DNA from: Paenibacillus albidus
GTDB taxonomy: Bacteria; Bacillota; Bacilli; Paenibacillales; Paenibacillaceae
NCBI RefSeq assembly: GCF_014644435.1
Contig: NZ_BMKR01000037.1
Location: 1 to 64,000, forward strand
Length of the DNA stretch: 64,000 bases
Direction: 5' to 3'
Shown: piece by piece, positions 43,813 to 52,117 of the stretch
Layout: every line of letters starts with the position of its first letter
Numbering within the stretch: position 1 is the first letter of the stretch
Made by a program: the position numbers and the translations under genes
Notes under the pieces: model-generated
Seen by the model: only the letters and a program-made list of their open reading frames with translations
What the model was told of the DNA's origin: nothing
The model's database searches: none

Positions 43813-44664
43813 ATGGATACGAAATGGACGGACATGAGAATTCTCAATGAACTGTCGGAATTTATCTCGCTTCGAATGAAGTCTTATTTGGAGCACACTC
43901 ATGAAGGAAAATGGATCGAACACAAGGCGCATATCGACTATGATCTTTGGTTCATTCAGTCCGGAATCGTGAACCTAACTATCGATGGAATTGAACATAC
44001 GGCAAACGCTGGAGATGTGGTCTTTTTTTACCCCGGGGTTCCTTATATGGCATCTACCAACAATAAGGGGTGCCAGTTTATTTACATTCATTTCGATTTC
44101 GAAATCGGGAAGCAACAACGAATTCTAAATGATTTCCAGCTTTCGGGAATCGTACCCCAAGAGCTGATCCGGGAAGAAGCCCTCTGGTTCGCACAAGCTT
44201 TTCGGCAATCGAGCCGGGCACAAAACATGCCTGGGAACCGTTTATATTTAAAGGCTTGCCTGACGGCCGTTGTTGCCAAAGTCATTGAACTCTACGGACT
44301 GGGCCAATATGCCGGGACATTTTTGAACGGAAGAATCCCAAGAAAAACCGAAAGGAATTTGGACATGCTGCAGCCGGTATTCAGTTACATAAATAACCAC
44401 CTGCACAAATCGATCAAAATGAATGATCTTGCAGTGCTTGTCGGCATATCCGAAAAATATTTCATCACTTATTTCAAAAAAACCTTGGGCATTACTCCGG
44501 GGCAATATATTTACCAGATTAAGATGAACCGGGCAAGGGAACATCTGAACGAAAAGAAATACACGATTCAACAAATTGCCGGCTTTCTTGGCTATGCCGA
44601 TCCTTTTACGTTTTCCAAAGCTTTTAAAAAATACTATAACGTTCCCCCATCAAAGTTCGAGTAA
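43813..44664 (+). CDS. AraC-family transcriptional regulator
   Basis: A 283-residue regulator with an N-terminal cupin sugar-binding domain (DLWFIQSGIVNLTIDG...AGDVVFFYPGVPYMAS) and two C-terminal helix-turn-helix motifs (MNDLAVLVGISEKYFITYFKKTLGITPGQYI and IAGFLGYADPFTFSKAFKKYYNVPPSKF). It is divergent from the GH4 glycosidase gene with about 165 bases between, so it most likely activates that gene in response to its sugar. ATG 43813 is placed six bases after AGAGGG; ATG 43807 and 43789 are alternatives. Confidence 0.9.
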   Translation: MDTKWTDMRILNELSEFISLRMKSYLEHTHEGKWIEHKAHIDYDLWFIQSGIVNLTIDGIEHTANAGDVVFFYPGVPYMASTNNKGCQFIYIHFDFEIGKQQRILNDFQLSGIVPQELIREEALWFAQAFRQSSRAQNMPGNRLYLKACLTAVVAKVIELYGLGQYAGTFLNGRIPRKTERNLDMLQPVFSYINNHLHKSIKMNDLAVLVGISEKYFITYFKKTLGITPGQYIYQIKMNRAREHLNEKKYTIQQIAGFLGYADPFTFSKAFKKYYNVPPSKFE

Positions 44665-44687
44665 GAAAAGCTTTAGCATTCTTAATA

Positions 44688-44730
44688 ACAAAAGCCGCTC
44701 CCCGGTGACAGGAGAACGGCCTTTAGTACT
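44688..44730 (-). terminator. Terminator downstream of namA
   Basis: On the minus strand AAAGGCCGTTCTCC and GGGGAGCGGCTTTT form a stem with small mismatches and an eight-base loop, then TGTTATT. It sits between the convergent araC and namA genes. Confidence 0.68.
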
Positions 44731-44762
44731 ACTATATCTGGATTCCCTTAACTTATCCCCGA

Positions 44763-45785
44763 TTAAAAACCGGTTGTATACTGTTTCGGTATTGCTGTTT
44801 CTTGTTTCAACTTGGCTGCAGCCTCCAAAGACCAGTAAGGGTTTCTCAGCATCCCTCTTCCTACGGCCACAAGATCGGCTTCTTCATTTCCTATTACTGC
44901 ATTGGCTAGTATAGGATCATCAAGTCTGCCCACGGCGATAACTGGGACATCCAGTCCCTTTTTAATTTCTTTGGCTAATGGAACTTGATAGGCCGCATGA
45001 GTACCGGGTCTACCCGAGGCAGCAATTGGACCTTCTCCACCAGAAGAAACATCAAAAATATCGACTCCCGCTTTTTGATATTCCCCGGCGAAAACTATAC
45101 TTTCCTCAATTCCGTATCCGCCTTCTACATATTCCATAGCGGATATACGCATGATTAACGGCATGTCATCCGGCATCTCGGCTTTGGCGGCCTGGATAAT
45201 TTCACGGCCAAATTGAGTTGGATTCTCTCCATACTCATCTGTTCTTTTATTGGTTAACGGAGAGTGAAATTGATGGATCAAGTAACCGTGGGCCCCATGA
45301 ATTTCAATGCTATCAAATCCTGCCCGAACCGCTCTGCCTACAGCTTTGCGAAACTTCTCGACCATTTCCTTAACCTCGGTTGTAGAAAGAGCTCTTGGCG
45401 TTTTGAAATTTTCGTCAAAAGGAATTGCAGATGGCGCAACCGGCACTTCCGCATCTTCCGCTTTGCGCCCGGCATGCCCAATTTGAATGCCTACTTTGGC
45501 ACCGTAGCTATGGCAGGCGTCTACAATTCGTTGTAACGCCGGGATTTGCTCGTCAGACCATAATCCCAGGTCGAAATCCGATATCCGGCCATCAGGCTCA
45601 ACATCGGTCATTTCAATTATGATCATACCTGCGCCACCAATAGCTCGGCTCACGTAGTGAAGATAATGCCAATCTGTTGCAACTCCATCTTTATTATCCA
45701 CCGAATATTGGCACATCGGAGGCATGATAATCCGATTTTTCAACTCCAGACTTTTATACTTGTAGGGGCTAAATAGATCCTTCAT
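44763..45785 (-). CDS. namA: NADPH dehydrogenase NamA (YqjM-type Old Yellow Enzyme)
   Basis: An FMN enzyme reducing activated C=C bonds of unsaturated aldehydes, ketones and nitro compounds, used against electrophile stress. At 340 residues it has YqjM length. The N-terminal signature NRIIMPPMCQYS carries Cys25, the redox-tuning Cys of YqjM-class enzymes, and EIHGAHGYLIHQF has the substrate-binding His-His pair. ATG 45785 follows AAAAGGAG; in-frame codons upstream lie over the operator. A MarR gene lies just upstream on the same strand, with a palindromic site at the namA promoter. Confidence 0.92.
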   Translation of the reverse strand: MKDLFSPYKYKSLELKNRIIMPPMCQYSVDNKDGVATDWHYLHYVSRAIGGAGMIIIEMTDVEPDGRISDFDLGLWSDEQIPALQRIVDACHSYGAKVGIQIGHAGRKAEDAEVPVAPSAIPFDENFKTPRALSTTEVKEMVEKFRKAVGRAVRAGFDSIEIHGAHGYLIHQFHSPLTNKRTDEYGENPTQFGREIIQAAKAEMPDDMPLIMRISAMEYVEGGYGIEESIVFAGEYQKAGVDIFDVSSGGEGPIAASGRPGTHAAYQVPLAKEIKKGLDVPVIAVGRLDDPILANAVIGNEEADLVAVGRGMLRNPYWSLEAAAKLKQETAIPKQYTTGF

Positions 45786-45813
45786 CACAAAAACTCCTTT
45801 TGGATATCCATTT

Positions 45814-45861
45814 AATGCATGCGCACGCATTTATATTATAGGAATTTTTTTGACCTGTCAA
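45814..45861 (-). promoter_or_regulatory. namA promoter with palindromic operator
   Basis: On the minus strand TTGACA (45861-45856), 17 bases, TAATAT (45838-45833) form a near-consensus promoter. Immediately downstream, over the expected transcription start, lies an almost perfect inverted repeat, AATGCGTGCGCATGCATT (45831-45814). The neighbouring MarR-type protein is the obvious candidate repressor. Confidence 0.82.
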
Positions 45862-45903
45862 CATGAATAACCCGGAGGAATTCTCCGGGCTGAATTAAAA
45901 GGG

Positions 45904-46344
45904 TTACTCATTCTTTTGTGTTTGCTGAATCAATGTGCGGAGCTCTTTTTGGAATCCGTCTTCCAAATAAGCCGTTTGAAGGATTTGATTAACAGTAACT
46001 AAGGCTCTTTTAAATTTGTCCTCGCCTAGTTCTGTTAAACGGGTATACACGCCTCTTCGGTCATCTTCACAAACATGCCGATGTAAAGCACCACAATTCT
46101 TGGCTTCCATCCTATCTACCAATCTGGATATGGCACTCTGACTCAGGGCGACCATTTCCTGCAATTGCTGTAATCTCAGTTGTTTATCACTTGTCTGAGA
46201 CAGAAAATACAGGACGTAAAATTCCTTTAATGACAAGCTATAATTCTCCTCTAAGGCACTCTCCAGCTTATTATTAATTTTTGTCTGAATATCATTTAAA
46301 CTGAGCCAATCATCTAAAAGGTTGTTGTCGGTGTTGGTATTCAT
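45904..46344 (-). CDS. MarR-family transcriptional regulator
   Basis: A 146-residue winged-helix repressor. The recognition helix is MVALSQSAISRLVDRMEAKNC and the wing HRHVCEDDRRGVYTRLTELG with the conserved DDRR. Two cysteines, Cys84 and Cys92, flank the wing; cysteines near the DNA-binding wing can make MarR proteins sensitive to oxidants or electrophiles. The downstream namA gene, an electrophile-reducing enzyme, agrees with such a sensor. AGGTGAG precedes ATG 46344. A hairpin, CCCGGAG/CTCCGGG (45870-45890), separates the two genes. Confidence 0.88.
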   Translation of the reverse strand: MNTNTDNNLLDDWLSLNDIQTKINNKLESALEENYSLSLKEFYVLYFLSQTSDKQLRLQQLQEMVALSQSAISRLVDRMEAKNCGALHRHVCEDDRRGVYTRLTELGEDKFKRALVTVNQILQTAYLEDGFQKELRTLIQQTQKNE

Positions 46345-46440
46345 AAAGTTCTCACCTGTAAATTCATAGTATTTAGTTTGTTATTGTATTATAACCTTAA
46401 CTTTTTATCCATACCAGAGCTTCCATTTTTAAATATAAAA

Positions 46441-46800
46441 TCAGTTCATTTCGGCTATAGATTCCCGGAGACTCTTAGACAGACTTTTGACAACCCTATC
46501 GTAGGAATGGTCAATCATGTCAAAGACATCCGACTCTGACAAGGAACCATCTAACATGATGGTATTCCAGTGCTTTTTGTTCATATGGTATCCAGGTCGA
46601 ATATTCTTATGCTGCTCCCTCAAATTCTCCGCAATGACCGGGTCACATTTTAGATTTAACCGAATATCAAGCCCTTTTTCCTCGAAAATAAGCGCAAACA
46701 TTTTACCAGCAACTTTAATCACTATAGAATCGGGTCCAAAGGGAAACTCTTTAGTCGCTCCTTTCTTCTTTAAACAGTATTCGATAATATGATTCTTCAA
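46441..46800 (-). CDS. MmcQ/YjbR family protein
   Basis: A small soluble protein of 119 residues with the MmcQ/YjbR double-wing fold: YCLKKKGATKEFPFGPDSIVIKVAGKMFALI near the start, then LNLKCDPVIAENLREQHKNIRPGYHMNKKHWNTI. Members may bind DNA, but no function is firmly known. The start is TTG 46800, eight bases after GAAGGAGAG. It stands alone between a MarR and a TetR gene. Confidence 0.86.
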   Translation of the reverse strand: MKNHIIEYCLKKKGATKEFPFGPDSIVIKVAGKMFALIFEEKGLDIRLNLKCDPVIAENLREQHKNIRPGYHMNKKHWNTIMLDGSLSESDVFDMIDHSYDRVVKSLSKSLRESIAEMN

Positions 46801-46876
46801 ATCAGTATCTCTCCTTCGGCGATCAGCTGTACAGTTCCACGTTCACTCCCTATTTTTATTTCTACCGTAGCACTCT

Positions 46877-47467
46877 TTAGGGTGTTAAAGCTCTAGTAAA
46901 TGTCTTCACACTCTCTGTAATAAACGCTTCAAGTGACAAGGTAGGGAACAATTCGCCTTTATCCAGGTTGTTTAGAAATGTCCCATAATTCATCGAAATA
47001 AAGGAATATGCCTGAAGCTCTGGATTCGTTTCTATCAGCTTCCCTTTCTCGAACATAACCGTAAAATAATTAGTTAGTATTTCCATGAATTGTCTGGGGT
47101 GTTTTATTGTTCTTTCATGAAACCCTGGTAAATTGTCTACCTCTTTAAAACTGATCATAATCATTTTCCGGTTGCGATTCATAATTTCATGATAGGTTCG
47201 GCTGATCAAGGACAAGTCCGTTTGTAAATCCCATATCAGCTTTTCGTTAAAAAGCTTTGTCATTTCTTCGCTATAATGAAAACGGTCAAATGCAGATTCG
47301 AGAAGATTTTGTTTACTTCCAAATTGGCGAAACAGTGTTTTTTCACTGAGCCCGGCTGCCGTAGCAATTTCCTGAGTAGTTACACCTTTGTAGCCTTTGC
47401 TTGCGATTAAATCGATCGCAGCCAATAGCAATTTATCACTATTGCTTAAAATGCTGTTGTTGCTCAC
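46877..47467 (-). CDS. TetR-family repressor of the adjacent MFS gene
   Basis: A regulator of about 196 residues. The DNA-binding domain reads AAIDLIASKGYKGVTTQEIATAAGLSEKTLFRQFGSKQNLLES, and the remainder is a helical ligand domain. GTG 47467 follows GATGAGG at good spacing; GTG 47476 overlaps that site. Upstream is a consensus promoter (TTGACA 47547-47542, 17 bases, TATTAT 47524-47519) with an operator-like sequence at 47487-47511 that resembles one before the MFS gene. It therefore probably represses both itself and the exporter. Confidence 0.87.
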   Translation of the reverse strand: MSNNSILSNSDKLLLAAIDLIASKGYKGVTTQEIATAAGLSEKTLFRQFGSKQNLLESAFDRFHYSEEMTKLFNEKLIWDLQTDLSLISRTYHEIMNRNRKMIMISFKEVDNLPGFHERTIKHPRQFMEILTNYFTVMFEKGKLIETNPELQAYSFISMNYGTFLNNLDKGELFPTLSLEAFITESVKTFTRALTP

Positions 47468-47486
47468 TTTCTTCACCTCATCTTTG

Positions 47487-47547
47487 TAGCCAGTTAGTAC
47501 CCACTGTCATTCATGGCGATAATATCCCGTCCCGAATTAAATGTCAA
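47487..47547 (-). promoter_or_regulatory. tetR promoter with operator
   Basis: TTGACA-17-TATTAT on the minus strand, followed directly by a 25-base site (47487-47511) that matches 18 of 25 bases of the palindromic site at 49041-49065. Repression by the encoded TetR protein is inferred. Confidence 0.78.
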
Positions 47548-47574
47548 GACAACCGCCTCCCACCTGAACATCGG

Positions 47575-48984
47575 TTATGTCGATTCCACTTTGCCCCTCT
47601 CCACGCATTTGGCCGTGTTAACTTTAGAGCTACGCCCGAATTGAACGAAATACAAAATGGCCATTGCAGCAACCAACAACGCAAGCGCAAGGAAAATGTT
47701 GCTGTATACAAAAGCAGCGCTATTTTTCGGTATCGGATTTAAATGAATAGTTGTTGTACCATGGTCAAGAATCTTCCCTAATGTCGCCGTGGATACAGCC
47801 GCAGCAATGAAATTGCACATGGATAACAAGCCCATGCCAATCCCGATCTGCTCCTTAGGCAGCGTTCGTGAAACGGTGTTTGACAAAGCAATCTGCATAA
47901 ACGATTGACCAAGGATACTTAAGATAAGGAAGATGGAAATAAATACGGGTGGCATTCCCACGACGGAAGACAAGCAGATGAAACCAATAATAAGAAGGGT
48001 TGCAGCTGTATATAGCAGAAAAGGATTCCCTTTCTCGTCAGCTAACTTTCCTCCTTTACGTCCCATAAACGCGGTCACTAAAGCCGATGGCAACATAATG
48101 ATTCCCGTTACAGCTGGTGATAAGTGGTTTATTTGTGATAGCAACTGAGGCGTAATGAATGGAGTACCGAAGCCTATTGCAGTCAACACAAAAGTTATGG
48201 CTAAACCGAATGTATACGGTTTGTTTCGAAAAACAATGGGTTTAATAAAGGGATCAGCAGCATAACGAATACGTATAACGAACAAGATCAACAAAACAAC
48301 TCCAGTCACAACATACCCTATCCCTCCGTTAGTTAACGCGAGTAACAGGGTAGCCACTGTTCCTGCCAAAAGAATTCCGCCGATAAAATCAATTTTGTTG
48401 TCGCTCCCTTTCTCATCATCCAAATATTTACGATAAAAGGGCAAAGTAAACAGTGAAAGCAAGGGAATCACAAAAAGAACTTGCCAATTCCAAGCGGTGG
48501 ACACGAAACCAGCAATGATCGGACCAAGTGCAGCTCCAAGGGCTGTCCCGATGGCGGTAGTGCCTAACGCACGACCTCGCTTTTCAGGTGAAAAATAACG
48601 AATGGGTATGATCATTGCTAATGCAGGAATGACAGATGCACCGACAGCCTGTAAAATACGTGCGGCGATCATCATCCAATACGCGGTAGCCACGAGACCC
48701 ACTAAGGAGCCGGCAGCTAAAAACAAGAGACCAAACGTCAGTAAATTCTTTAAGCTATACTTGTCTGTCAGTTTTCCGAATGTGACTGTGCCTATTGCAT
48801 ATACAATCAAATAACCGGTCACGATCCAGCTCACCTGCGATGGCGAAAGTTGAAATTGTTTGCTGATCACCGGAAGGACTACATTAAACATCGTTCCATT
48901 CATAACGGAAATGATCAAAGTAAAGACAAGAATGCGCATTAAACGCTCGCCATTACTTTTTTGAATTTTATCGTTAGTTTGCAT
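47575..48984 (-). CDS. MFS drug exporter, 14-helix DHA2 family (Tet38/TetK-like)
   Basis: A 469-residue efflux pump with 14 helices. The helix 2-3 loop is GKLTDKYSLKNLL, and GTTAIGTALGAALGPIIAGFV is antiporter motif C. Helix 1 (ISVMNGTMFNVVLPVISKQF) resembles the TetK/TetL/Tet38 group; the substrate may be tetracycline-like or another drug, which sequence alone cannot decide. It is the gene upstream of a tetR repressor on the same strand, and a TetR-type operator lies at its promoter. Confidence 0.88.
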   Translation of the reverse strand: MQTNDKIQKSNGERLMRILVFTLIISVMNGTMFNVVLPVISKQFQLSPSQVSWIVTGYLIVYAIGTVTFGKLTDKYSLKNLLTFGLLFLAAGSLVGLVATAYWMMIAARILQAVGASVIPALAMIIPIRYFSPEKRGRALGTTAIGTALGAALGPIIAGFVSTAWNWQVLFVIPLLSLFTLPFYRKYLDDEKGSDNKIDFIGGILLAGTVATLLLALTNGGIGYVVTGVVLLILFVIRIRYAADPFIKPIVFRNKPYTFGLAITFVLTAIGFGTPFITPQLLSQINHLSPAVTGIIMLPSALVTAFMGRKGGKLADEKGNPFLLYTAATLLIIGFICLSSVVGMPPVFISIFLILSILGQSFMQIALSNTVSRTLPKEQIGIGMGLLSMCNFIAAAVSTATLGKILDHGTTTIHLNPIPKNSAAFVYSNIFLALALLVAAMAILYFVQFGRSSKVNTAKCVERGKVEST

Positions 48985-49040
48985 AAGTTTGCCTCGTTTC
49001 TAAAAGGTAATAGATGATTATTTATATTCTCACCTCTAAA

Positions 49041-49102
49041 TAGACTGTCAGTGCTGACTGACATTTGAGTTGATAATATCTTATGTTTTTATATATTGTC
49101 AA
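49041..49102 (-). promoter_or_regulatory. MFS promoter with palindromic TetR operator
   Basis: On the minus strand TTGACA (49102-49097), 18 bases, TATTAT (49078-49073). Directly downstream is a perfect inverted repeat, TGTCAGT-4-ACTGACA (49046-49063). The similar site before the tetR gene (47487-47511) indicates a shared repressor. Confidence 0.82.
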
Positions 49103-49109
49103 GCTGTAG

Positions 49110-49258
49110 ATGAATTCAATCACTTTATCGCCTTTGGGACAACCACTGGGAATAACATTCCATATCTGGATTGCCCACAATTTGGATCACATCCATGTCT
49201 AGCTTCTCTTTGAAGTAACGGATAAACCGCTGATAGCCTTTCTGCTTTTTGGGACTAA
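49110..49258 (-). other. Unrecognised coding remnant
   Basis: A minus-strand frame reads KKQKGYQRFIRYFKEKLDMD and continues IVGNPDMECYSQWLSQ to a stop, without a start or ribosome site. It follows directly on the CotJC remnant. Not recognised; probably a gene fragment left by deletion. Confidence 0.35.
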
Positions 49259-49259
49259 A

Positions 49260-49336
49260 TCAAAATAAGTTGATCTTCGCGGCTTCGAGCTGCTCGACGG
49301 TGGCATCTTTGGTCAGCTTGTAGAGCATGTCCTCAA
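49260..49336 (-). pseudogene. CotJC internal remnant
   Basis: A minus-strand frame reads LEDMLYKLTKDATVEQLEAA before a stop at 49260. It matches the middle of CotJC-type manganese-catalase coat proteins (the MVYKLTKDATVEQLEAAGL region). The rest is gone. The equivalent position at 57.78 kb has the same LEDM codons, so both are relics of a cotJC gene once located after a tetR gene. Confidence 0.62.
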
Positions 49337-49481
49337 GCCAAAGGAACTGTAAAAAAATCATATTCATAGCGATAAAAAAGTTTCAATCTAGAATTTTCAG
49401 TGTGGTATGAATAATACTTGTTAATTTCCCTTGATCCGTTGCTGTTTTTACCATCGTACGCAGTCCTAACCAGGCATTCAT
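49325..49481. repeat. 157-base duplication, copy 1 (of 57775-57931)
   Basis: This stretch matches 57775-57931 without a gap, with about 12 mismatches in 157 positions counted by eye. In the other copy it is the 3' end of an intact tetR gene plus a bit of cotJC. Here only that tetR tail remains, because the homology ends exactly at the right end of the tnpB element (49482). Confidence 0.88.
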
Positions 49482-49484
49482 TAA

Positions 49485-49640
49485 TTGACACTCCCACAGC
49501 TAAAGCAGTGGGATTCTTGGGTGATTAAGTCGAAGTGCATTTCTGCTATCGAAGTATGACCCCAAGATTGGGCTGTGCCATCAGCCCTCCTAAGACAGTG
49601 CGTTTTAGCATCTTAGGCTGATTGACTATTACCACCAATC
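49485..49640 (-). ncRNA. Predicted TnpB guide RNA (omegaRNA/reRNA) region
   Basis: In this class the 3' end of tnpB and the right end are transcribed as the scaffold of the nuclease's guide RNA, and the bases just outside the right end form the guide. Here the scaffold would end with the hairpin CCCACTGC-TTTA-GCTGTGGG and AGTGTCAA, and the guide would begin TTAATGAATGCCTGG (49484 downward). This is inferred from the family; no expression evidence is available. Confidence 0.55.
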
Positions 49641-50668
49641 ACAGGTGCATGAATAATATTCATTGCACCGACTTTATCACGATGAGTATGAAACCCACAT
49701 GGACACGAATATTTTCTATCTATCGCTTTATTTAGCGTAGAGCAAGATGGACATTTTTGCGATGTATACGCAGGATTCACATATTCCACTTTTATCCCTG
49801 CCATATTTGCTTTGTATTCAATGAATTGTGCCAAGCGATAGAATGACCATGTGTGCAAATTCTTTTCGTTTTTACGACTTGTTCTTGTCGTTTTTCTAAG
49901 GTTTGTCAGCTTTTCTAAGTGAATGACAGACACTTGATTCTCCATGGCAAAATTGACAATTTGTCTACTTACTTTGTGGTCCTTATCTTTCATCCATCTT
50001 TGTTCTTTATGATCCAGTTTACGAATAGCACGTAGCTTTTTCTTCTTTCCTAAACCTTTTCGTTCACTACGGAACTTGCGTTTCATATATTTGTTTTCTC
50101 TACCCTTTCCAAAAAATCTCGTCTTTCCTTCGCTAGTCACAGCAACAGCAGGGACTTTTAATCCTAAATCAATACCCATTACCTGTTCGCCTGTTGTTGT
50201 CTCTGTAGGAATTTCAAGTGAAACTTGAGCAAACCATTTTCCAGCTTTCTCAACGATTCTCATCAGACCACATTTTGCATTTTGAAGAAATTGTTTATCT
50301 CTTTCGGTTAAACGAGCAGGGAAAGTCGTCTTTTTCACTTTGTTGTCCACGATGATAGGAAAAGCAATAGAGGAATTGGCAATGGAATAGTTTTGGTTGT
50401 TGATATAGTAGGTTGGTTTCCTTAATATTGGACGCTTCCTTTCCTTCTTCGTTTTCTTAAATACGCTTTTAGCATCACGAATAGCTTGATTAAGTACAGC
50501 CGAAGGGAGTTTAGCTTCTACATCTTTCGTTGTGAGTTTAGGGAAGGAACCTTCTTTTTCTGCTTGTTCTGTTAATGAATTAATAGCCCGAATATATTCT
50601 CTGCTTAATAACTTTAATTCGATGGAGTTACTTGGAAAAAATCTTATCTTTATAGTGACGGACTGCAT
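49613..50668 (-). CDS. tnpB: TnpB, RNA-guided transposon-associated nuclease
   Basis: A 351-residue TnpB (OrfB_IS605 family), ancestor type of Cas12 nucleases, which cuts DNA next to a short motif under control of a guide RNA from the element's right end. All RuvC catalytic acids are present: Asp167 (GIDLG), Glu252 (HLEKL) and Asp331 (HRDKVGAMNI). The zinc finger has Cys306, Cys309, Cys322 and Cys324. The basic bridge-like stretch RKFRSERKGLGKKKKLRAIRKL (199-220) binds RNA. No stop or frameshift is seen, so it looks active. ATG 50668 follows GAGAGGTG. Confidence 0.93.
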   Translation of the reverse strand: MQSVTIKIRFFPSNSIELKLLSREYIRAINSLTEQAEKEGSFPKLTTKDVEAKLPSAVLNQAIRDAKSVFKKTKKERKRPILRKPTYYINNQNYSIANSSIAFPIIVDNKVKKTTFPARLTERDKQFLQNAKCGLMRIVEKAGKWFAQVSLEIPTETTTGEQVMGIDLGLKVPAVAVTSEGKTRFFGKGRENKYMKRKFRSERKGLGKKKKLRAIRKLDHKEQRWMKDKDHKVSRQIVNFAMENQVSVIHLEKLTNLRKTTRTSRKNEKNLHTWSFYRLAQFIEYKANMAGIKVEYVNPAYTSQKCPSCSTLNKAIDRKYSCPCGFHTHRDKVGAMNIIHAPVIGGNSQSA

Positions 50669-50689
50669 ACGTTTTCACCTCTCTCTAAT

Positions 50690-51025
50690 TAAAGACCAGC
50701 CACCTAGCCAAAATATTTGTCGAATTTGAAATCCTTAATAAATTGTTCAGTTCCACAACAGTCGCATTTCACTCGTATGTTTTTTCACCCCCTTGTTTTT
50801 TGTTGTTCAACATATCTTTTAATCGTTTCACTAGACACATATTTTCTTTCGATATCGTGAACAAAAAACAAAGTGATAATTGATTAGCGATACAGTTGTG
50901 TTGATTCTTCTATAATTATCCATACATTAATTGTATCAGTTATGTTTAAAACTGAAACATGATAACCATAAAATGTTGGAACATTAAGTGTCTTAGGACA
51001 CGCCTGTTCCAATCTCACTATCATC
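50690..51025. other. Non-coding left part of the tnpB element
   Basis: About 340 AT-rich bases between tnpB and the left-end hairpin. No tnpA and no other gene could be recognised. It probably holds the tnpB promoter. Confidence 0.5.
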
Positions 51026-51062
51026 TCACACCTAAAGGAGTGGGCTTTCTCGCTTAAAATTC

Positions 51063-51188
51063 TGTAAATGAACCGCAAACTATGTGTAAAACGCGAATAA
51101 AATCAAGCGGGGTGCTTGATTTTATTCTTCACATGCATTATTGATACTTAACGAAAGATTCTTCGTTTGTCTGCTAGTAACCAATCCG
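51063..51188. repeat. 126-base duplication, copy 1 (of 58438-58563)
   Basis: Matches 58438-58563 over the full length with scattered substitutions. It contains a hairpin with 13-base perfect arms, AATAAAATCAAGC/GCTTGATTTTATT (51096-51126), which in the other copy is the terminator of the aldo/keto reductase gene. Confidence 0.88.
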
Positions 51189-51210
51189 GAGACCCAACAA
51201 TTGCTAAGTA
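51127..51210 (-). pseudogene. Aldo/keto reductase C-terminal remnant
   Basis: Minus-strand codons ending in DWLLADKRRIFR-stop correspond to GWLQADKQRILR-stop of the intact aldo/keto reductase at 58.5-59.6 kb. Before them the sequence jumps to a CAACAATTGCT stretch that in the intact gene lies about 140 bases away, marking an internal deletion; the rest of the gene is gone. Confidence 0.7.
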
Positions 51211-51224
51211 TATATTAATTCGTT

Positions 51225-51915
51225 TTAAAAGTCTGAGATTATTGGATATATTTGACCTCTCAGATTGAAGTCATATTTCTGGTCTACAATACCTACCACT
51301 TCGTTGCTATCATAAAGCGCCACCATGAAACCTGCCATTTGTTTGGCAGTGTGGTACTTAGGCATGTTTGCTTTGTAATCAAATTCTTCAGCATCTATTG
51401 ATTTCTTCACAAATTCCGTTTCTGTTATTGCTGGTGCTAAAACCTTTGCTTTTAATTTCGCACCTTTAAGCTCCTAGTTCTTTTGCAAGCCCTTCGGTGA
51501 AGGCACTAACATAATATTTAGATGCAGAATATGCAACACTCCCAACAGCAATAGCATATCCGAGTGCGGATGATACGTTAATTAAATGAGTCCCTTCTAC
51601 ATCAGCATAATCCCGCACATAAAGTGTAGAAAGGATCGTCAAGGATTCGATGTTAACACGTAACATAGTTTCAACTTTATCTAAATTCTGGTCTGCTACA
51701 AAAGAGGCTTCACCAAGCCCAGCATTGTTAATCCAGGTCTCAATTTGGAATTCCTTCAAGGTGTTATACAGTGTGTAGGCCTGCTCTGTAATAGACAGGT
51801 CACTTGAACAAACAATTACATTTACATTAGGATCAATATTATTTTGAATTATTGATTTAAGCTCTTCTAATTTATCTAATCTTCTAGCTACCAAAATTAA
51901 GTTCCAGACTACCAA
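51225..51915 (-). pseudogene. Short-chain dehydrogenase, frameshifted and N-terminally truncated
   Basis: The upstream part (51915-51466) has the SDR cofactor and active-site blocks: VCSSDLS, NNAG (INNAGLG), the catalytic Ser in NVSSALGY, and YSASKYYVSAFTEGLAKEL. It stops there. A second frame resumes with KLKAKVLAPAITETEFVKKS and continues to the normal C-terminus at 51225. One frameshift near 51463 separates them. The glycine-rich start (TGxxxGIG) is missing, so the enzyme is dead on two counts. It takes the SDR position of the damaged tetR/aldo-keto reductase/SDR module. Confidence 0.82.
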
Positions 51916-52117
51916 GACAGATTTGAACGCATCTGGAGTTTAATCAAACAAGGACTTTGAATCCAAATTCCTCTAGGGTGTTCTCTGTAACTGTCTGGTA
52001 TGTCTGGACTTTTTTGTCCTGATTGATTTCTATGAAAAGCGACGGAGCGAAGATGTTCGCCAGGATTCTCGTCGTCTTCCGCTTCTTTATTTCCGGCTAT
52101 GGAGGTTACCGTTTGGC

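Larger units (their letters stand above)
49482..51062 (-). mobile_element. IS200/IS605-type element carrying only tnpB
   Basis: The element reads on the minus strand. Its left end (about 51062) has a subterminal hairpin CACTCC-TTTA-GGTGTG (51028-51043). Its right end (about 49484) has the related hairpin CCCACTGC-TTTA-GCTGTGGG (49493-49512) followed by AGTGTCAA. Both boundaries coincide with the points where homology to the 57.8-58.6 kb region stops. There are no terminal inverted repeats or target duplications, as expected for this class. No tnpA is present, so movement would need a transposase from elsewhere. Confidence 0.85.

Noticed and set aside
50884..51078. A 64-codon minus-strand frame at the left end of the tnpB element, considered as a tnpA remnant
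   Set aside because: It lacks the HUH motif and catalytic Tyr of TnpA, and covers the left-end hairpin.
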